This document shows, piece by piece, positions 9,188-20,068 of a stretch of 64,000 nucleotides of DNA; the first letter of the stretch is position 1, and the number at the start of each line of letters is the position of its first letter. Source of the DNA: Streptomyces sp. NRRL F-5727 (lineage in GTDB: Bacteria > Actinomycetota > Actinomycetes > Streptomycetales > Streptomycetaceae). The translations under genes were made by a program, and so were the position numbers. The stretch lies in NCBI RefSeq assembly GCF_000719555.1, contig NZ_JOGX01000038.1:1-64000 (forward strand), in the 5' to 3' direction. A model generated the notes under the pieces. It had not been told where the DNA came from and did not search any database. It worked only from the letters and a program-made list of their open reading frames with translations.

Positions 9188-10125
9188 CGGGTCGCGGTCT
9201 CCTTCGGTCCGGCGCCGGCCGGGGCGTCCTCCGTGCGGGAGGCGATGTCGAGGAACGCCTCTTCGAGGGAGGCGGAGCGGGCGTCGAGTCCGTCGAGCCG
9301 GACGCCGTGGTCGCGGGCCCAGTCGAGGAGCGCGGTGAGGTCGTCCTGGAGGGCGTGGGTGCGGATCTCGACGCGGTCGGCGTCCTCGGCGGCCTTCAGC
9401 GCGAGCGGCAGCCGGGCGGCGGGCACGCCCGCGGGGAGGGCGAAGCGGATCCGGGCGGGCTGGGCGGCGGTGACCTCGGCGGGGGTGCCGGAGAGGACGA
9501 TCCGGCCGCGGTGCATGATCGCGAGCCGGTCGGCGAGCGTCTCGGCCTCCTCCAGGTAGTGGGTGGTGAGGAGGACGGTGGTGCCCTGGTCGCGCAGGGC
9601 GCGGACGAGTTCCCAGGTGTCGCGGCGGCCCTCGGCGTCGAGCCCGGTGGTGGGTTCGTCGAGGAAGAGGACCTCGGGGCGGCCGAGGAGGGCGCAGGCG
9701 AGGTCGAGGCGGCGGCGCTCGCCGCCGGACAGCTGCTTGATCCGCACCTTCTCGCGGCCGGTGAGGCCGACGGCGCCGAGCGCCTCGGCGGCGGGCCGGG
9801 CGCCGCTGGTGCAGCCGGCCCACATGCGTACGGTCTCGGCCACGGTGAGGTCGGAGGGGAAGCCGCCCTCCTGGAGCATGACGCCGATCCGGGGGCGGAC
9901 GGCGGCGCGTTCGCGGTACGGGTCGTGACCGAGGACGCGGGCGGTGCCGCCGGTCGGGGCGGCGAGGCCCTCCAGGAGTTCGACGGTGGAGGTCTTTCCG
10001 GCGCCGTTGGTGCCGAGGAGGGCGAAGATCTCGCCCCGGGGCACCGAGAGGGAGAGGCCGCGCACCGCCTCGAAGCCGCCGGCGTAGGTGCGGCGCAGGT
10101 CGGTCGCCTCGATCGCGTGAGTCAT
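9184..10125 (-). CDS. ABC transporter ATP-binding protein (drug-exporter type)
   Basis: A 313-residue ATPase of the DrrA/CcmA type that would power the ABC-2 permease. Walker A is GTNGAGKTS (residues 38-46), the signature is LSGGERRRLDLA, and Walker B is VLFLDEPTTG followed by the H-loop TTHYLEEAETLADR. About 90 extra residues after the nucleotide-binding domain match the regulatory C-terminal extension common in DrrA-like proteins. First gene of the four-gene exporter/two-component operon. Confidence 0.94.
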   Translation of the reverse strand: MTHAIEATDLRRTYAGGFEAVRGLSLSVPRGEIFALLGTNGAGKTSTVELLEGLAAPTGGTARVLGHDPYRERAAVRPRIGVMLQEGGFPSDLTVAETVRMWAGCTSGARPAAEALGAVGLTGREKVRIKQLSGGERRRLDLACALLGRPEVLFLDEPTTGLDAEGRRDTWELVRALRDQGTTVLLTTHYLEEAETLADRLAIMHRGRIVLSGTPAEVTAAQPARIRFALPAGVPAARLPLALKAAEDADRVEIRTHALQDDLTALLDWARDHGVRLDGLDARSASLEEAFLDIASRTEDAPAGAGPKETATR

Positions 10126-10223
10126 GGCTCCAGCCTTCCGCCCGGACGCGGCGGAGGGCAGTGCGCGCTGTCATCACCCCGACTGACAAATGTCATGGCC
10201 GGTATCCGGTATCCGGAAACGCA

Positions 10224-10255
10224 GAAGGACCCGGTTCCTGAGAACCGGGTCCTTC
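10224..10255 (-). terminator. Hairpin terminator of tRNA-Gly(GCC) copy 2
   Basis: Perfect 14-bp inverted repeat (10224-10237 with 10242-10255), loop CTGA, directly 3' of the tRNA-Gly at 10263-10334 on the minus strand. It is nearly identical to the hairpin at 6347-6376 but differs by a matched base pair, so pairing is conserved. Confidence 0.8.
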
Positions 10256-10262
10256 ACGCTGA

Positions 10263-10334
10263 GCGGACGACGAGATTCGAACTCGCGACCCTCACCTTGG
10301 CAAGGTGATGCTCTACCAACTGAGCCACGTCCGC
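10263..10334 (-). tRNA. tRNA-Gly (anticodon GCC), copy 2
   Basis: 72-nt cloverleaf, mature sequence identical to the copy at 6385-6456 (GCGGACG...CGTCCGC, anticodon GCC). CCA not encoded. Followed by its own hairpin terminator. Confidence 0.97.
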
Positions 10335-10415
10335 ATTGCTCCCGACAGGCTTTCGCCGGTCGGTGCGAGCACCACTCTACCTGATCCACCGGAGTGGTCG
10401 GTAACCGTGATGCAG

Positions 10416-10487
10416 AGCGGGTGACAGGGATCGCACACTGCGCCTTCCCCCTGGAAGGGGGACGTTCTACTACTGAACTACACCCGC
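10416..10487 (-). tRNA. tRNA-Gly (anticodon TCC)
   Basis: 72-nt cloverleaf on the minus strand starting GCGGGTG, with anticodon loop CTTCCAG between TCCCC and GGGGA, T-loop GTGCGATCC and 3' acceptor strand CACCCGC plus discriminator T. CCA not encoded. It precedes the tRNA-Gly(GCC) at 10263-10334 by 81 bases in the same orientation, so the two may be co-transcribed. Confidence 0.95.
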
Positions 10488-10596
10488 ACGCTGCGTGGGA
10501 CTCGGCTTTTCGGCCTCGCCCCTCGGCGTGATCCAGACTCTAGCCGATCAAGGGGGGTGGAACGCAAATCCGTTCCGCCCGCCCTCTCCGGCGGCG

Positions 10597-10941
10597 TCAG
10601 CTCGCCTCGCGGAAGGCCTCGTAGACCCGCTTGGGGATGCGGCCCCGGGCCGGCACGTCCATCTTGTTGGACTGCGCCCAGGCGCGGACCGCCGCCGGGT
10701 CGGGGGCGAGGGCCGTGTGCCTGTGCGGGGCGGCGGTGGTTCCGGTCACACCGGACGCCGCCTTGCCCGTCTGCTTCCGCCCGGCCGCGAGGTAGGGCGC
10801 GAGGGCCTTGCGGAGTTTCTTTGCATTGGCAGCATTCAGGTCGATCTCGTACATCTTCCCGTCGAGCCCGAACGCGACCGTTTCCGCCGCTTCTCCGCCG
10901 TCGATGTCGTCGGAGAGGGTGACCACCACTCGCTGCGCCAC
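10597..10941 (-). CDS. lsrL: Lsr2-family nucleoid-associated protein
   Basis: A 114-residue Lsr2 homologue. The N-terminal dimerisation domain (residues 1-60) contains RVVVTLSDDIDGGEAAETV and FGLDGKMYEIDLN. The C-terminal DNA-binding helix pair contains VRAWAQSNKMDVPARGRIPKRV with the minor-groove-binding R-G-R loop. Lsr2 proteins bridge AT-rich DNA and silence acquired genes. Streptomycetes usually have two: Lsr2 and a paralogue called LsrL that, as I recall, sits at this place beside the pur genes, hence the symbol. GTG 10941 is chosen because family homology begins at AQRVVV and AAAGGA lies upstream; a farther ATG at 10971 is unlikely. Confidence 0.9.
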   Translation of the reverse strand: MAQRVVVTLSDDIDGGEAAETVAFGLDGKMYEIDLNAANAKKLRKALAPYLAAGRKQTGKAASGVTGTTAAPHRHTALAPDPAAVRAWAQSNKMDVPARGRIPKRVYEAFREAS

Positions 10942-11307
10942 GGATATCGGTCCTTTCCTGTGGCCCGCCACCTGTCAACGGCTATGGGTACGCCTCTGAC
11001 GTGCGGTGACACCAGGCCGCTGGCTGCCCGGGGACAATGCTGTTTCCCTCTGGATTCCTTTGTACAGCGACGGGTGTCGCATTGTGAAGCCCCGTCAATT
11101 GTCTCAGCGTGTCCCGGGGCAAAGGGGAACGCAATATTTCACGTGCATTTCATGTGCGGCCCGGGTGCGGGGGCTTTGGAGTGGATCAACGGGGTGCGTG
11201 GCTTCCGGCCTGGGCATTTGTAGGATCCTTCAGATCTCTACCCGCGTAGAATTTGGAGGCAGGTACGCTGAGGGAACCGCCCACGCAACACACCACCGGG
11301 AGTGCCA
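10942..11307. promoter_or_regulatory. Divergent intergenic region lsrL / purS
   Basis: 366 bases without a convincing gene between two divergently transcribed genes. It is more AT-rich than its surroundings, especially 11040-11255. A possible -10 hexamer TAGAAT lies at 11247-11252 and another TACGCT-like hexamer about 15 bases further on, either of which could drive purSQL. I see no clear -35 boxes, known riboswitch or operator. Being AT-rich and next to an Lsr2 paralogue, it could be an Lsr2-family binding site, but that is only inference. Confidence 0.35.
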
Positions 11308-11553
11308 GTGGCACGCGTCGTAGTCGACGTCATGCTCAAGCCGGAGATCCTCGACCCGCAGGGACAGGCGGTGCAGCGTGCACTGCCCCGCCTCGGGTTC
11401 GCCGGGATCGCCGACGTCCGTCAGGGGAAGCGCTTCGAGCTGGAGGTGGAGGGACCGGTCGACGACGCCGCCCTCGCCCGCATCCATGAGATGGCCGAAA
11501 CCTTCCTCGCCAACACCGTGATCGAAGACTTCGTCGTGAAGGTCGAGTCGTGA
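11308..11553 (+). CDS. purS: Phosphoribosylformylglycinamidine synthase subunit PurS
   Basis: An 81-residue subunit that links PurQ (glutaminase) and PurL (synthetase) in the three-part FGAM synthase of Gram-positive bacteria and helps channel ammonia. Family features visible are [17 protein letters not shown] at the N-terminus, [18 protein letters not shown] in the middle, and [13 protein letters not shown] near the end. I use GTG 11308 (homology starts at ARVVVDV; GGGAG precedes it); GTG 11302 is also in frame. It overlaps purQ by four bases (GTGA). Confidence 0.95.
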   Translation: MARVVVDVMLKPEILDPQGQAVQRALPRLGFAGIADVRQGKRFELEVEGPVDDAALARIHEMAETFLANTVIEDFVVKVES

Positions 11554-12229
11554 CCGCTCGCATCGGCGTCGTCACCTTCCCCGGCACGCTCGACGACCAG
11601 GACGCGCTGCGCGCCGCCCGCCTCGCGGGCGCCGAGCCGGTCTCGCTGTGGCACCGCGACAAGGACCTCAAGCAGGTCGACGCCGTGGTCCTCGCCGGCG
11701 GCTTCTCCTACGGCGACTACCTGCGGGCCGGCGCCATCTCGCGCTTCTCGCCGGTGATGGAGACCATCATCGAGCAGGCGAAGGCCGGCATGCCGGTCCT
11801 CGGCATCTGCAACGGCTTCCAGATCCTCACCGAGGCCCACCTGCTGCCGGGCGCGATGCTCCGCAACAACCACCTCCACTTCATCTGCCGCGACCAGAAG
11901 CTGCGGGTGGAGAACGCGGAGACCGCCTGGACCTCGGACTACGTCCGGGGCCAGGAGATCGAGGTCCCGCTCAAGAACATGGACGGCCGGTACGTCGCCG
12001 ACGAGCGCACGCTCGACGAGCTGGAGGCCGAGGGGCGGGTGGCCTTCCGCTACCTGGACATGAACCCCAACGGCTCGCTCCGCGACATCGCGGGCATCAC
12101 CAACGCCGCGGGCAACGTGGTCGGCCTCATGCCGCACCCCGAGCACGCCGTCGAGCCGCTGATCGGCACCGGCAAGACGGACGGTCTCGGTTTCTTCACC
12201 TCGATCCTCAAGAAGCTGGTCAACGCCTG

Positions 12230-12230
<1 letters not shown>
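11550..12230 (+). CDS. purQ: Phosphoribosylformylglycinamidine synthase subunit PurQ
   Basis: A 226-residue class I glutamine amidotransferase that releases ammonia for FGAM synthesis. The nucleophilic Cys is in [11 protein letters not shown], and the catalytic His-Glu pair is in MPHPEHAVE near the C-terminus. The beginning [14 protein letters not shown] is typical. GTG start overlaps purS and the stop shares one base with the purL ATG (TGATG), so purS-purQ-purL is a tightly coupled operon. Confidence 0.97.
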
Positions 12231-14479
<2,249 letters not shown>

Positions 14480-14493
14480 CGTCCGTACGTGAC

Positions 14494-14525
14494 ACGGCCC
14501 CCGTCCCGAAGAGGGCGGGGGCCGT
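14494..14525 (+). terminator. Hairpin terminator after purL
   Basis: Arms 14494-14503 and 14516-14525 (ACGGCCCCCG / CGGGGGCCGT) pair perfectly, 14 bases after the purL stop. It also lies seven bases beyond the stop of the convergent SnoaL-like gene, so it may end both transcripts. No long U-tract, as usual in Streptomyces. Confidence 0.7.
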
Positions 14526-14531
14526 TCGCGT

Positions 14532-14942
14532 TCACTCGGCGGGGCCCCAGAAGGCGTCGGACTCGGTGATGTCCGCGACGCACTCGTCCACGTCGGTGAT
14601 CTTGCCGCCGACCATGGTGAACCAGAGGCCGCCGTCCATCTCGATGCCCCGGTCACCCCGGTCGGCGTGCCACTTGTGGACGGACATGACGTGGCCCCTG
14701 CCGTCCGGGTAGATGCCCTTGAGCTCCACGCGGAAGGTGCCGTCGGTCAGCTCCATGAGCCTGCCGAAGTGGGCCAGGACGTTGTCGCGTCCCTTGAAGT
14801 GCCCGGACATCTGGCTCTCGCCGGGCGAGTGGTGCGTGCAGTCGCCGGTCATGAGGGAGGCGAGTGTCTCCGTGTCGCCGGCGGTGAACGCCTCGTACCC
14901 TCGGCGCACCAGAGCCGCGTCGGGGTGCTCGTGATGGGTCAT
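14532..14942 (-). CDS. SnoaL-like polyketide cyclase-family / NTF2-fold protein
   Basis: A 136-residue small alpha+beta protein of the SnoaL/NTF2-like superfamily. The opening RRGYEAFTAGDTETLASLMTGD and the later HFGRLMELTDGTFRVELKGIYPDG and MSVHKWHADR are characteristic. Members range from polyketide cyclases to stress-associated proteins with unknown ligands; nothing nearby suggests a polyketide pathway, so no reaction is proposed. ATG 14942 is the natural start. It is transcribed towards purL, convergently. Confidence 0.75.
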   Translation of the reverse strand: MTHHEHPDAALVRRGYEAFTAGDTETLASLMTGDCTHHSPGESQMSGHFKGRDNVLAHFGRLMELTDGTFRVELKGIYPDGRGHVMSVHKWHADRGDRGIEMDGGLWFTMVGGKITDVDECVADITESDAFWGPAE

Positions 14943-15008
14943 GGTCCCGCCACTGCCTTTCGTGAGGGTTCGGCCCCCTCCTCCAAGTCTCGGCGTTAGC
15001 CTCGGCGC

Positions 15009-15797
15009 ATGCCACCCGCCAGGAAACGCGCCCGCAGCTACGACCCCGCCAAGATCCGCGCCGCCGTCACCGCCCAGTTCGGGCACGTACGGGACGCGGT
15101 CCTCGCCCTGCCGCCGGAAGCCCTCGACGGGCCCACGCGACTGGGGCAGTGGACGGTACGGGAGCTGGCCGGGCACGTGACGATGGCGCTCGGCTCGGTC
15201 GTCCGCGGCCTGGAGGGCCCGGAGCCCGCCCGCCGCGAACTCGTCCTGCTGGACTGGCCCCTGGCCACCGCCACCGCCGCCGCGCGGATCGACGAGGACG
15301 TCCGGGCCCTGGACACCGCCGACCTGGCCGGGCTGTACGCGCGCGTGGCGGACGATTTCGCGAAGGCGCTGGCCGGCGCGGACGGCGAGCGGCTCGTCCC
15401 GACCCGCTTCGGCGCCATGACCCTCGCCGACTTCCTCGTCACCCGCACCGTCGAGCTGGTCGTCCACACCGACGACCTCGCCGCGGCGACCGGGGCGGAG
15501 ATCCCGTACGACCGGCAGGCGCTCGCCGCCTGCACCCGGCTGCTCGCCGACGCCCTCGCCGTGAAGGCCCCCGGCGGCTCGGTCGAGGTGCGGATCCCGC
15601 CGTACGCGGTGGTGCAGTGCGTGGAGGGCCCCCGGCACACCCGGGGCACCCCGCCGAACGTCGTCGAGACGGACCCGCTGACCTGGATCCGGCTGGCCAC
15701 CGGGCGTACCGGATGGGCGGCCGAGCGGGACGCGGCCCGGATCGCCGCCAGCGGCGAACGGGCCGATCTGGCGGGGCTGCTCCCCGTGATGGGCTGA
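15009..15797 (+). CDS. Mycothiol-dependent maleylpyruvate isomerase-type / sterol-carrier family protein
   Basis: A 262-residue two-domain protein. The N-terminal half resembles the MDMPI/DinB fold (RLGQWTVRELAGHVTMALGSV; FGAMTLADFLVTRTVELVVHTDDLA), where the His and Asp residues would bind a metal and mycothiol. The C-terminal half is a bacterial sterol-carrier-like domain (GGSVEVRIPPYAVVQ; TWIRLATGR). The physiological thiol-transfer reaction is unknown. ATG 15009 lacks a Shine-Dalgarno sequence but follows TAGCCT (14997-15002) by six bases, consistent with leaderless transcription. Divergent from the SnoaL-like gene across 66 bases. Confidence 0.75.
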   Translation: MPPARKRARSYDPAKIRAAVTAQFGHVRDAVLALPPEALDGPTRLGQWTVRELAGHVTMALGSVVRGLEGPEPARRELVLLDWPLATATAAARIDEDVRALDTADLAGLYARVADDFAKALAGADGERLVPTRFGAMTLADFLVTRTVELVVHTDDLAAATGAEIPYDRQALAACTRLLADALAVKAPGGSVEVRIPPYAVVQCVEGPRHTRGTPPNVVETDPLTWIRLATGRTGWAAERDAARIAASGERADLAGLLPVMG

Positions 15798-15846
15798 GTC
15801 CGGGCCCCGGAGGGAACCCGGCACCGGCCGGCCGCGTCCCACCGGC

Positions 15847-16671
15847 ATGCCGAAGCCGCGCAGCACCACCCTCGCCGCCGCCACCGCCCTCCTCGCCGCC
15901 CTCACCGCCCTCACCGCCTGCGCCCGGCAGGGGGACGCGGGCGGCGGCGCGGGCGATCCCGACCTGCCGCTCACCGGCACCCACTGGACGGTCGACGCGG
16001 TCACCGTCGACGGCGGGCGGTCGGCCGCCCCCGACGGGGCCCGGGTGGACTTCGCCGAGGGGGGCCGCGCCCAGGGCGACACCGGCTGCAACCACTTCGG
16101 CGCGTCCTTCGCCGTGGACGGCGCCACCGTCACCGTCTCCTCGGAGGAGGTCACCGAACGGGGCTGCCCCGACGACCTGCAGCGCTTCGAGAAAGCCTTC
16201 CTCGCCGCCTTCACCGGCCCCCTGAAGGGCACGCTGAAGGACGGGGCGCTCACCCTCGCCTCCGCGGACGGCAAGCGGAAGGTCGAGCTGACCGCCGAGC
16301 CGTCCGCCCCGCTCCGCGGCACCACCTGGAAGGTCGAAGGACTGGTCTCCCAGGACTCCGCCGCCTCCCTCCCGGCCGGCGCGGGGGAAAAGGCGCGCCT
16401 GGTGATCGGTGCGGACGGCAGGGTCACCGGCAATCTCGGCTGCAACGGCTTCTCCGCGACGGCGACGATCGACGAGAAGGCCCGCACCCTCACCGTCGAC
16501 GGCCCGGCCGCGACGACCCGGATGATGTGCACCGGCCCCCAGATGGCGCTGGAGACGAAGCTCTACGAGCTCCTCGACGGCCCCCTCTCCTACCGGGTCG
16601 ACCACCGGACCCTGACCCTCACCGACGGCGGCGGCGAGGGCCTGACCGCCCGGGCGGAGCCGGCTCAGTAG
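15847..16671 (+). CDS. META-domain lipoprotein (HslJ-like, two META repeats)
   Basis: A 274-residue secreted lipoprotein. Signal peptide residues 1-24 end in the lipobox LTAC, so the mature protein would be lipidated at that Cys. Two META domains follow: the first from about residue 38 (LTGTHWTVDAV; GDTGCNHFGASF) and the second from about 155 (LRGTTWKVEGL; GNLGCNGFSA; TRMMCTG). HslJ-type META proteins are linked to envelope stress and novobiocin tolerance in E. coli; in actinomycetes the role is open. Its stop overlaps the convergent sulfatase stop by seven bases. Confidence 0.85.
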   Translation: MPKPRSTTLAAATALLAALTALTACARQGDAGGGAGDPDLPLTGTHWTVDAVTVDGGRSAAPDGARVDFAEGGRAQGDTGCNHFGASFAVDGATVTVSSEEVTERGCPDDLQRFEKAFLAAFTGPLKGTLKDGALTLASADGKRKVELTAEPSAPLRGTTWKVEGLVSQDSAASLPAGAGEKARLVIGADGRVTGNLGCNGFSATATIDEKARTLTVDGPAATTRMMCTGPQMALETKLYELLDGPLSYRVDHRTLTLTDGGGEGLTARAEPAQ

Positions 16672-18053
16672 CGCAGCAGCCCCGCGTCGATCCGCTCCCA
16701 CGCGGCCCGCAGCACGGCGAGCCGCTCCTGCTCGAAGGGCGCCCGGTCGGCCTGCTCGCGGGTGTCCTCGGCGAGGTGGAAGAGCTGGTCGCGGCCGGAC
16801 TTGCCCCGGTAGTACTTCCAGTCGCCGCGGCGCAGCGCCCGCTCGCCCCGCACCCGCCAGAACAGGTCCCGTTCCGGCACGGGCTCGCCGCGCAGCAGGT
16901 GCCCGGCGAGGCTGGTGCCGTCGAGCGGATAGGCGGGGTGGGGGCGGGCGCCGGCCAGGTCGAGCAGGGTCGCCGTCCAGTCGGGGGTGAAGACCGGCAG
17001 GTCGCTGACCTGGCCGCCGTCGATCCGGGCGGGCCAGCGCAGGAGGGAGGGGACGCGGATGCCGCCCTCCTGGAGGGAGCCCTTGTGGCCGGCGAGCGGC
17101 CAGTTGTAGGAGAAGCGCTCGCCGCCGTTGTCGCTGGCGAAGAAGACGAGGGTGTCCTGCTCCTGGCCGGAGCGCCGGAGTGCGGCCAGGACCTGTCCGA
17201 CGGAGCGGTCGAGGTCCTCGACCATCTCCTTGTACTTCTCGACCGAGCCGCCGTCCTGGTGCCAGAGCGCGGAGCGGTCGCCGGCCCTGATCCGGCGGAC
17301 CAGCTCGGCGCTCTGCTCCTCGTCGCCGTCGGCGATCCACGGCCAGTGCGGGGTGGTGAAGTTCAGGTTGAGCAGCCACGGCCGCTCGTGGTCCCGGCTC
17401 ACGTACTCGCTCGCCCGCTCGGTGAGGATCCGGGTGTAGTAGCGCAGGTCCTTGTAGGTGGCGTCCCCCTCGTAGAGGTCGTACTCGCCGCCACCGCTGA
17501 GCTTGGAGTAGTACTCCAGGGCCCCGCCGAAGTTGCCGAAGAACTCGTCCCAGCCGGACTTGGTGGGGGAGTGGTCGGGGAGGTAGCCGCAGTGCCACTT
17601 CCCGATGAGGGCGGTGGCGTAGCCGGAGTCGCGGAGCAGCGAGGCGAGGGTGGGGTGGGTGGGGTCGAGCCCGGTGGACTTGTCGGCGATCGGCTCGGCC
17701 AGTCCGCCCTGCGTACGCCCCGGATACCGGCCCGTGTAGAGGCTGAAGCGGGTGGGGGAGCAGGTCGCGGAGCCGGAGTAGGCGTCGGTGAAGCGGATGC
17801 CGCCGCGGGCGAGCCGGTCGAGGTGCGGGGTGCGGATGTGCGGGGAGCCGTACGAGGAGAGGTCGGCCCAGCCGAGGTCGTCGCCCAGGATGAAGAGGAT
17901 GTTCGGCCGGCGCGAGTGGCGGCGCGGGTGGGCGGCCCGGAAGGGGCGTTCCGCGGGGGCGGCGGCCGCGGCGGGCGCGGCGCCCAGGGCGACCGCGGCG
18001 GCGGCGCCGGCGGCGGCCCCGCCGAGGGCGCGGCGGGACAGGGACGTGGACAT
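16665..18053 (-). CDS. Tat-exported sulfatase
   Basis: A 462-residue arylsulfatase-family hydrolase. The N-terminus has a twin-arginine-like signal (SRRALGG followed by an Ala-rich hydrophobic stretch to residue ~33). The mature enzyme begins with the metal site PNILFILGDDLGWADL and has the sulfatase signature C98-S-P-T-R102, where Cys would be converted to formylglycine, then TGRYPGRT, GKWHCG and FFASDNGG. The substrate (sulfated sugar, aryl or steroid ester) is not predictable. Start chosen at ATG 18053, where the signal peptide begins; the frame remains open upstream without homology. Confidence 0.9.
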   Translation of the reverse strand: MSTSLSRRALGGAAAGAAAAVALGAAPAAAAAPAERPFRAAHPRRHSRRPNILFILGDDLGWADLSSYGSPHIRTPHLDRLARGGIRFTDAYSGSATCSPTRFSLYTGRYPGRTQGGLAEPIADKSTGLDPTHPTLASLLRDSGYATALIGKWHCGYLPDHSPTKSGWDEFFGNFGGALEYYSKLSGGGEYDLYEGDATYKDLRYYTRILTERASEYVSRDHERPWLLNLNFTTPHWPWIADGDEEQSAELVRRIRAGDRSALWHQDGGSVEKYKEMVEDLDRSVGQVLAALRRSGQEQDTLVFFASDNGGERFSYNWPLAGHKGSLQEGGIRVPSLLRWPARIDGGQVSDLPVFTPDWTATLLDLAGARPHPAYPLDGTSLAGHLLRGEPVPERDLFWRVRGERALRRGDWKYYRGKSGRDQLFHLAEDTREQADRAPFEQERLAVLRAAWERIDAGLLRY

Positions 18054-18509
18054 GCGGGATCTCCAGACGGAGCGAAGAGAGGAGAGAAGAGAAAGAAGGA
18101 GGGGTGCGCGCTCAGGCGCGGCGACAGCCGGCGCTCGCGACACGGACGAGGTCCACGTGCCGGCGCTGGACGAGGGTGACCGAGCGGTCACGCGGGGGCT
18201 GCATGGGCCAGGAGCCTGGTCGAGCGGGAGGGGGGCGTCAACGCCGGTGGGGTGGGTTGACGCGCGTAGTTCGCGTGATCGAAACGCTCGCGAAACCACG
18301 GGTGCGTGCGTTCTGCGTCACATCCCGGGCGGTCTCCCGGGCGGGCGCGGGCGGGTGCGCGAAGGGGGTCGGCCGCCCGGAACCCTTCCCCCGCCTGCCT
18401 TGTAGGCCCCTCCAACTGGGCGACGATCTCTTGGTGCGATCCTACGGGCGCCGTCCGCGCCCCGCTCTCCCATTCGGACCAGCGGGCGAGGTCCCCTAGA
18501 CTCGAAGAC
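18054..18509. promoter_or_regulatory. Divergent intergenic region sulfatase / purF
   Basis: 456 bases without a convincing gene. Its right end contains a likely purF promoter: TAGACT at 18497-18502, with TTCGGA 18 bases upstream at 18473-18478, placing transcription initiation at or next to the GTG at 18510. The remainder is GC-rich with no repeat or hairpin I could identify; sulfatase promoter elements were not recognised. Confidence 0.5.
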
Positions 18510-20036
18510 GTGCCACGCGGAGACGGTCGACTCAATCACGATCTGCTCCCCGGGGAGAAAGGCCCCCAGGACGCTTGCGGCGTCTTCGGTGTCTGGGCTC
18601 CGGGTGAAGAGGTCGCAAAGCTCACGTACTTCGGGCTCTACGCCCTCCAGCATCGGGGTCAGGAATCCGCGGGAATCGCGGTCAGCAACGGCTCCCAGAT
18701 TCTCGTCTTCAAGGACATGGGCCTCGTGTCCCAGGTCTTCGACGAGACCTCTCTCGGTTCCCTCCAGGGTCATATCGCGGTCGGTCACGCCCGCTACTCG
18801 ACCACCGGAGCCTCCGTGTGGGAGAACGCCCAGCCGACCTTCCGGGCCACCGCCCACGGTTCGCTGGCGCTCGGCCACAACGGCAACCTGGTGAACACGG
18901 CGCAGCTGGCCGAGATGGTCGCCGACCTTCCCAAGAAGGACGGCCGCGCCACCCAGGTCGCCGCCACCAACGACACCGACCTGCTGACGGCGCTCCTCGC
19001 CGCCCAGGTCGACGAGGACGGCAAGCCGCTCACCATCGAGCAGGCGGCCGCGAAGGTCCTCCCCGACGTCCGGGGCGCCTTCTCCCTCGTCTTCATGGAC
19101 GAGCACACGCTCTACGCCGCCCGTGACCCGCAGGGCATCCGCCCGCTGGTCCTCGGCCGGCTGGAGCGCGGCTGGGTGGTCGCGTCCGAGTCCGCCGCCC
19201 TCGACATCTGCGGCGCCAGCTTCGTCCGCGAGGTCGAGCCGGGCGAGCTGATCGCGATCGACGAGAACGGCATCCGTACCTCGCGATTCGCGGAAGCGAA
19301 GCCCAAGGGCTGTGTCTTCGAGTACGTGTACCTGGCGCGTCCCGACACCGACATCGCCGGCCGGAACGTCTACCTCTCCCGCGTGGAGATGGGCCGCCGC
19401 CTCGCCAAGGAGGCGCCGGTCGACGCCGACCTGGTCATAGCCACGCCGGAGTCCGGCACCCCCGCCGCCATCGGCTACGCGGAGGCGTCCGGCATCCCGT
19501 TCGGCGCCGGCCTGGTGAAGAACGCCTACGTCGGCCGCACCTTCATCCAGCCCTCGCAGACCATCCGCCAGCTGGGCATCCGGCTGAAGCTGAACCCCCT
19601 CAAGGAAGTCATCAAGGGGAAGCGGCTCGTGGTCGTCGACGACTCGATCGTCCGCGGCAACACCCAGCGCGCCCTGGTCCGCATGCTCCGCGAGGCCGGC
19701 GCCGCCGAGGTCCACATCCGGATCTCCTCCCCGCCGGTCAAGTGGCCCTGCTTCTTCGGCATCGACTTCGCCACCCGCGCGGAGCTGATCGCCAACGGCA
19801 TGTCCGTCGACGAGATCGGCAAGTCGCTCGGCGCGGACTCGCTCTCGTACATCTCCCTGGAGGGGATGGTCGAGGCGACCACCATCGCCAAGCCGAACCT
19901 CTGCCGGGCCTGCTTCGACGGCGAGTACCCGATGGAGCTGCCCGACCCCGAGCTCCTCGGCAAGCAGCTCCTGGAGACGGAGCTGGCCGCCGGCCCCGCC
20001 GCGACCGCGGCCGCCGACGCCCTGCGTCGCCCGTAG
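18510..20036 (+). CDS. purF: Amidophosphoribosyltransferase
   Basis: Commits PRPP to purine synthesis by making phosphoribosylamine with glutamine-derived ammonia. The 508-residue protein has a 22-residue propeptide before the nucleophile C23 (DACGVFGVW), glutaminase motifs LQHRGQESAGIA and GHARYSTTG, and the PRPP loop VVVDDSIVRGNT. It also has Fe-S cluster cysteines in WPCFFGID and LCRACFDGEY, matching the Bacillus-type enzyme that is processed at Cys and carries a 4Fe-4S cluster. GTG 18510 has no Shine-Dalgarno sequence but sits seven bases after TAGACT, so the mRNA is probably leaderless. purM follows after 32 bases. Confidence 0.97.
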   Translation: MPRGDGRLNHDLLPGEKGPQDACGVFGVWAPGEEVAKLTYFGLYALQHRGQESAGIAVSNGSQILVFKDMGLVSQVFDETSLGSLQGHIAVGHARYSTTGASVWENAQPTFRATAHGSLALGHNGNLVNTAQLAEMVADLPKKDGRATQVAATNDTDLLTALLAAQVDEDGKPLTIEQAAAKVLPDVRGAFSLVFMDEHTLYAARDPQGIRPLVLGRLERGWVVASESAALDICGASFVREVEPGELIAIDENGIRTSRFAEAKPKGCVFEYVYLARPDTDIAGRNVYLSRVEMGRRLAKEAPVDADLVIATPESGTPAAIGYAEASGIPFGAGLVKNAYVGRTFIQPSQTIRQLGIRLKLNPLKEVIKGKRLVVVDDSIVRGNTQRALVRMLREAGAAEVHIRISSPPVKWPCFFGIDFATRAELIANGMSVDEIGKSLGADSLSYISLEGMVEATTIAKPNLCRACFDGEYPMELPDPELLGKQLLETELAAGPAATAAADALRRP

Positions 20037-20068
20037 CCCCGTAGTACGACACGAAAGCTCTCATCACC

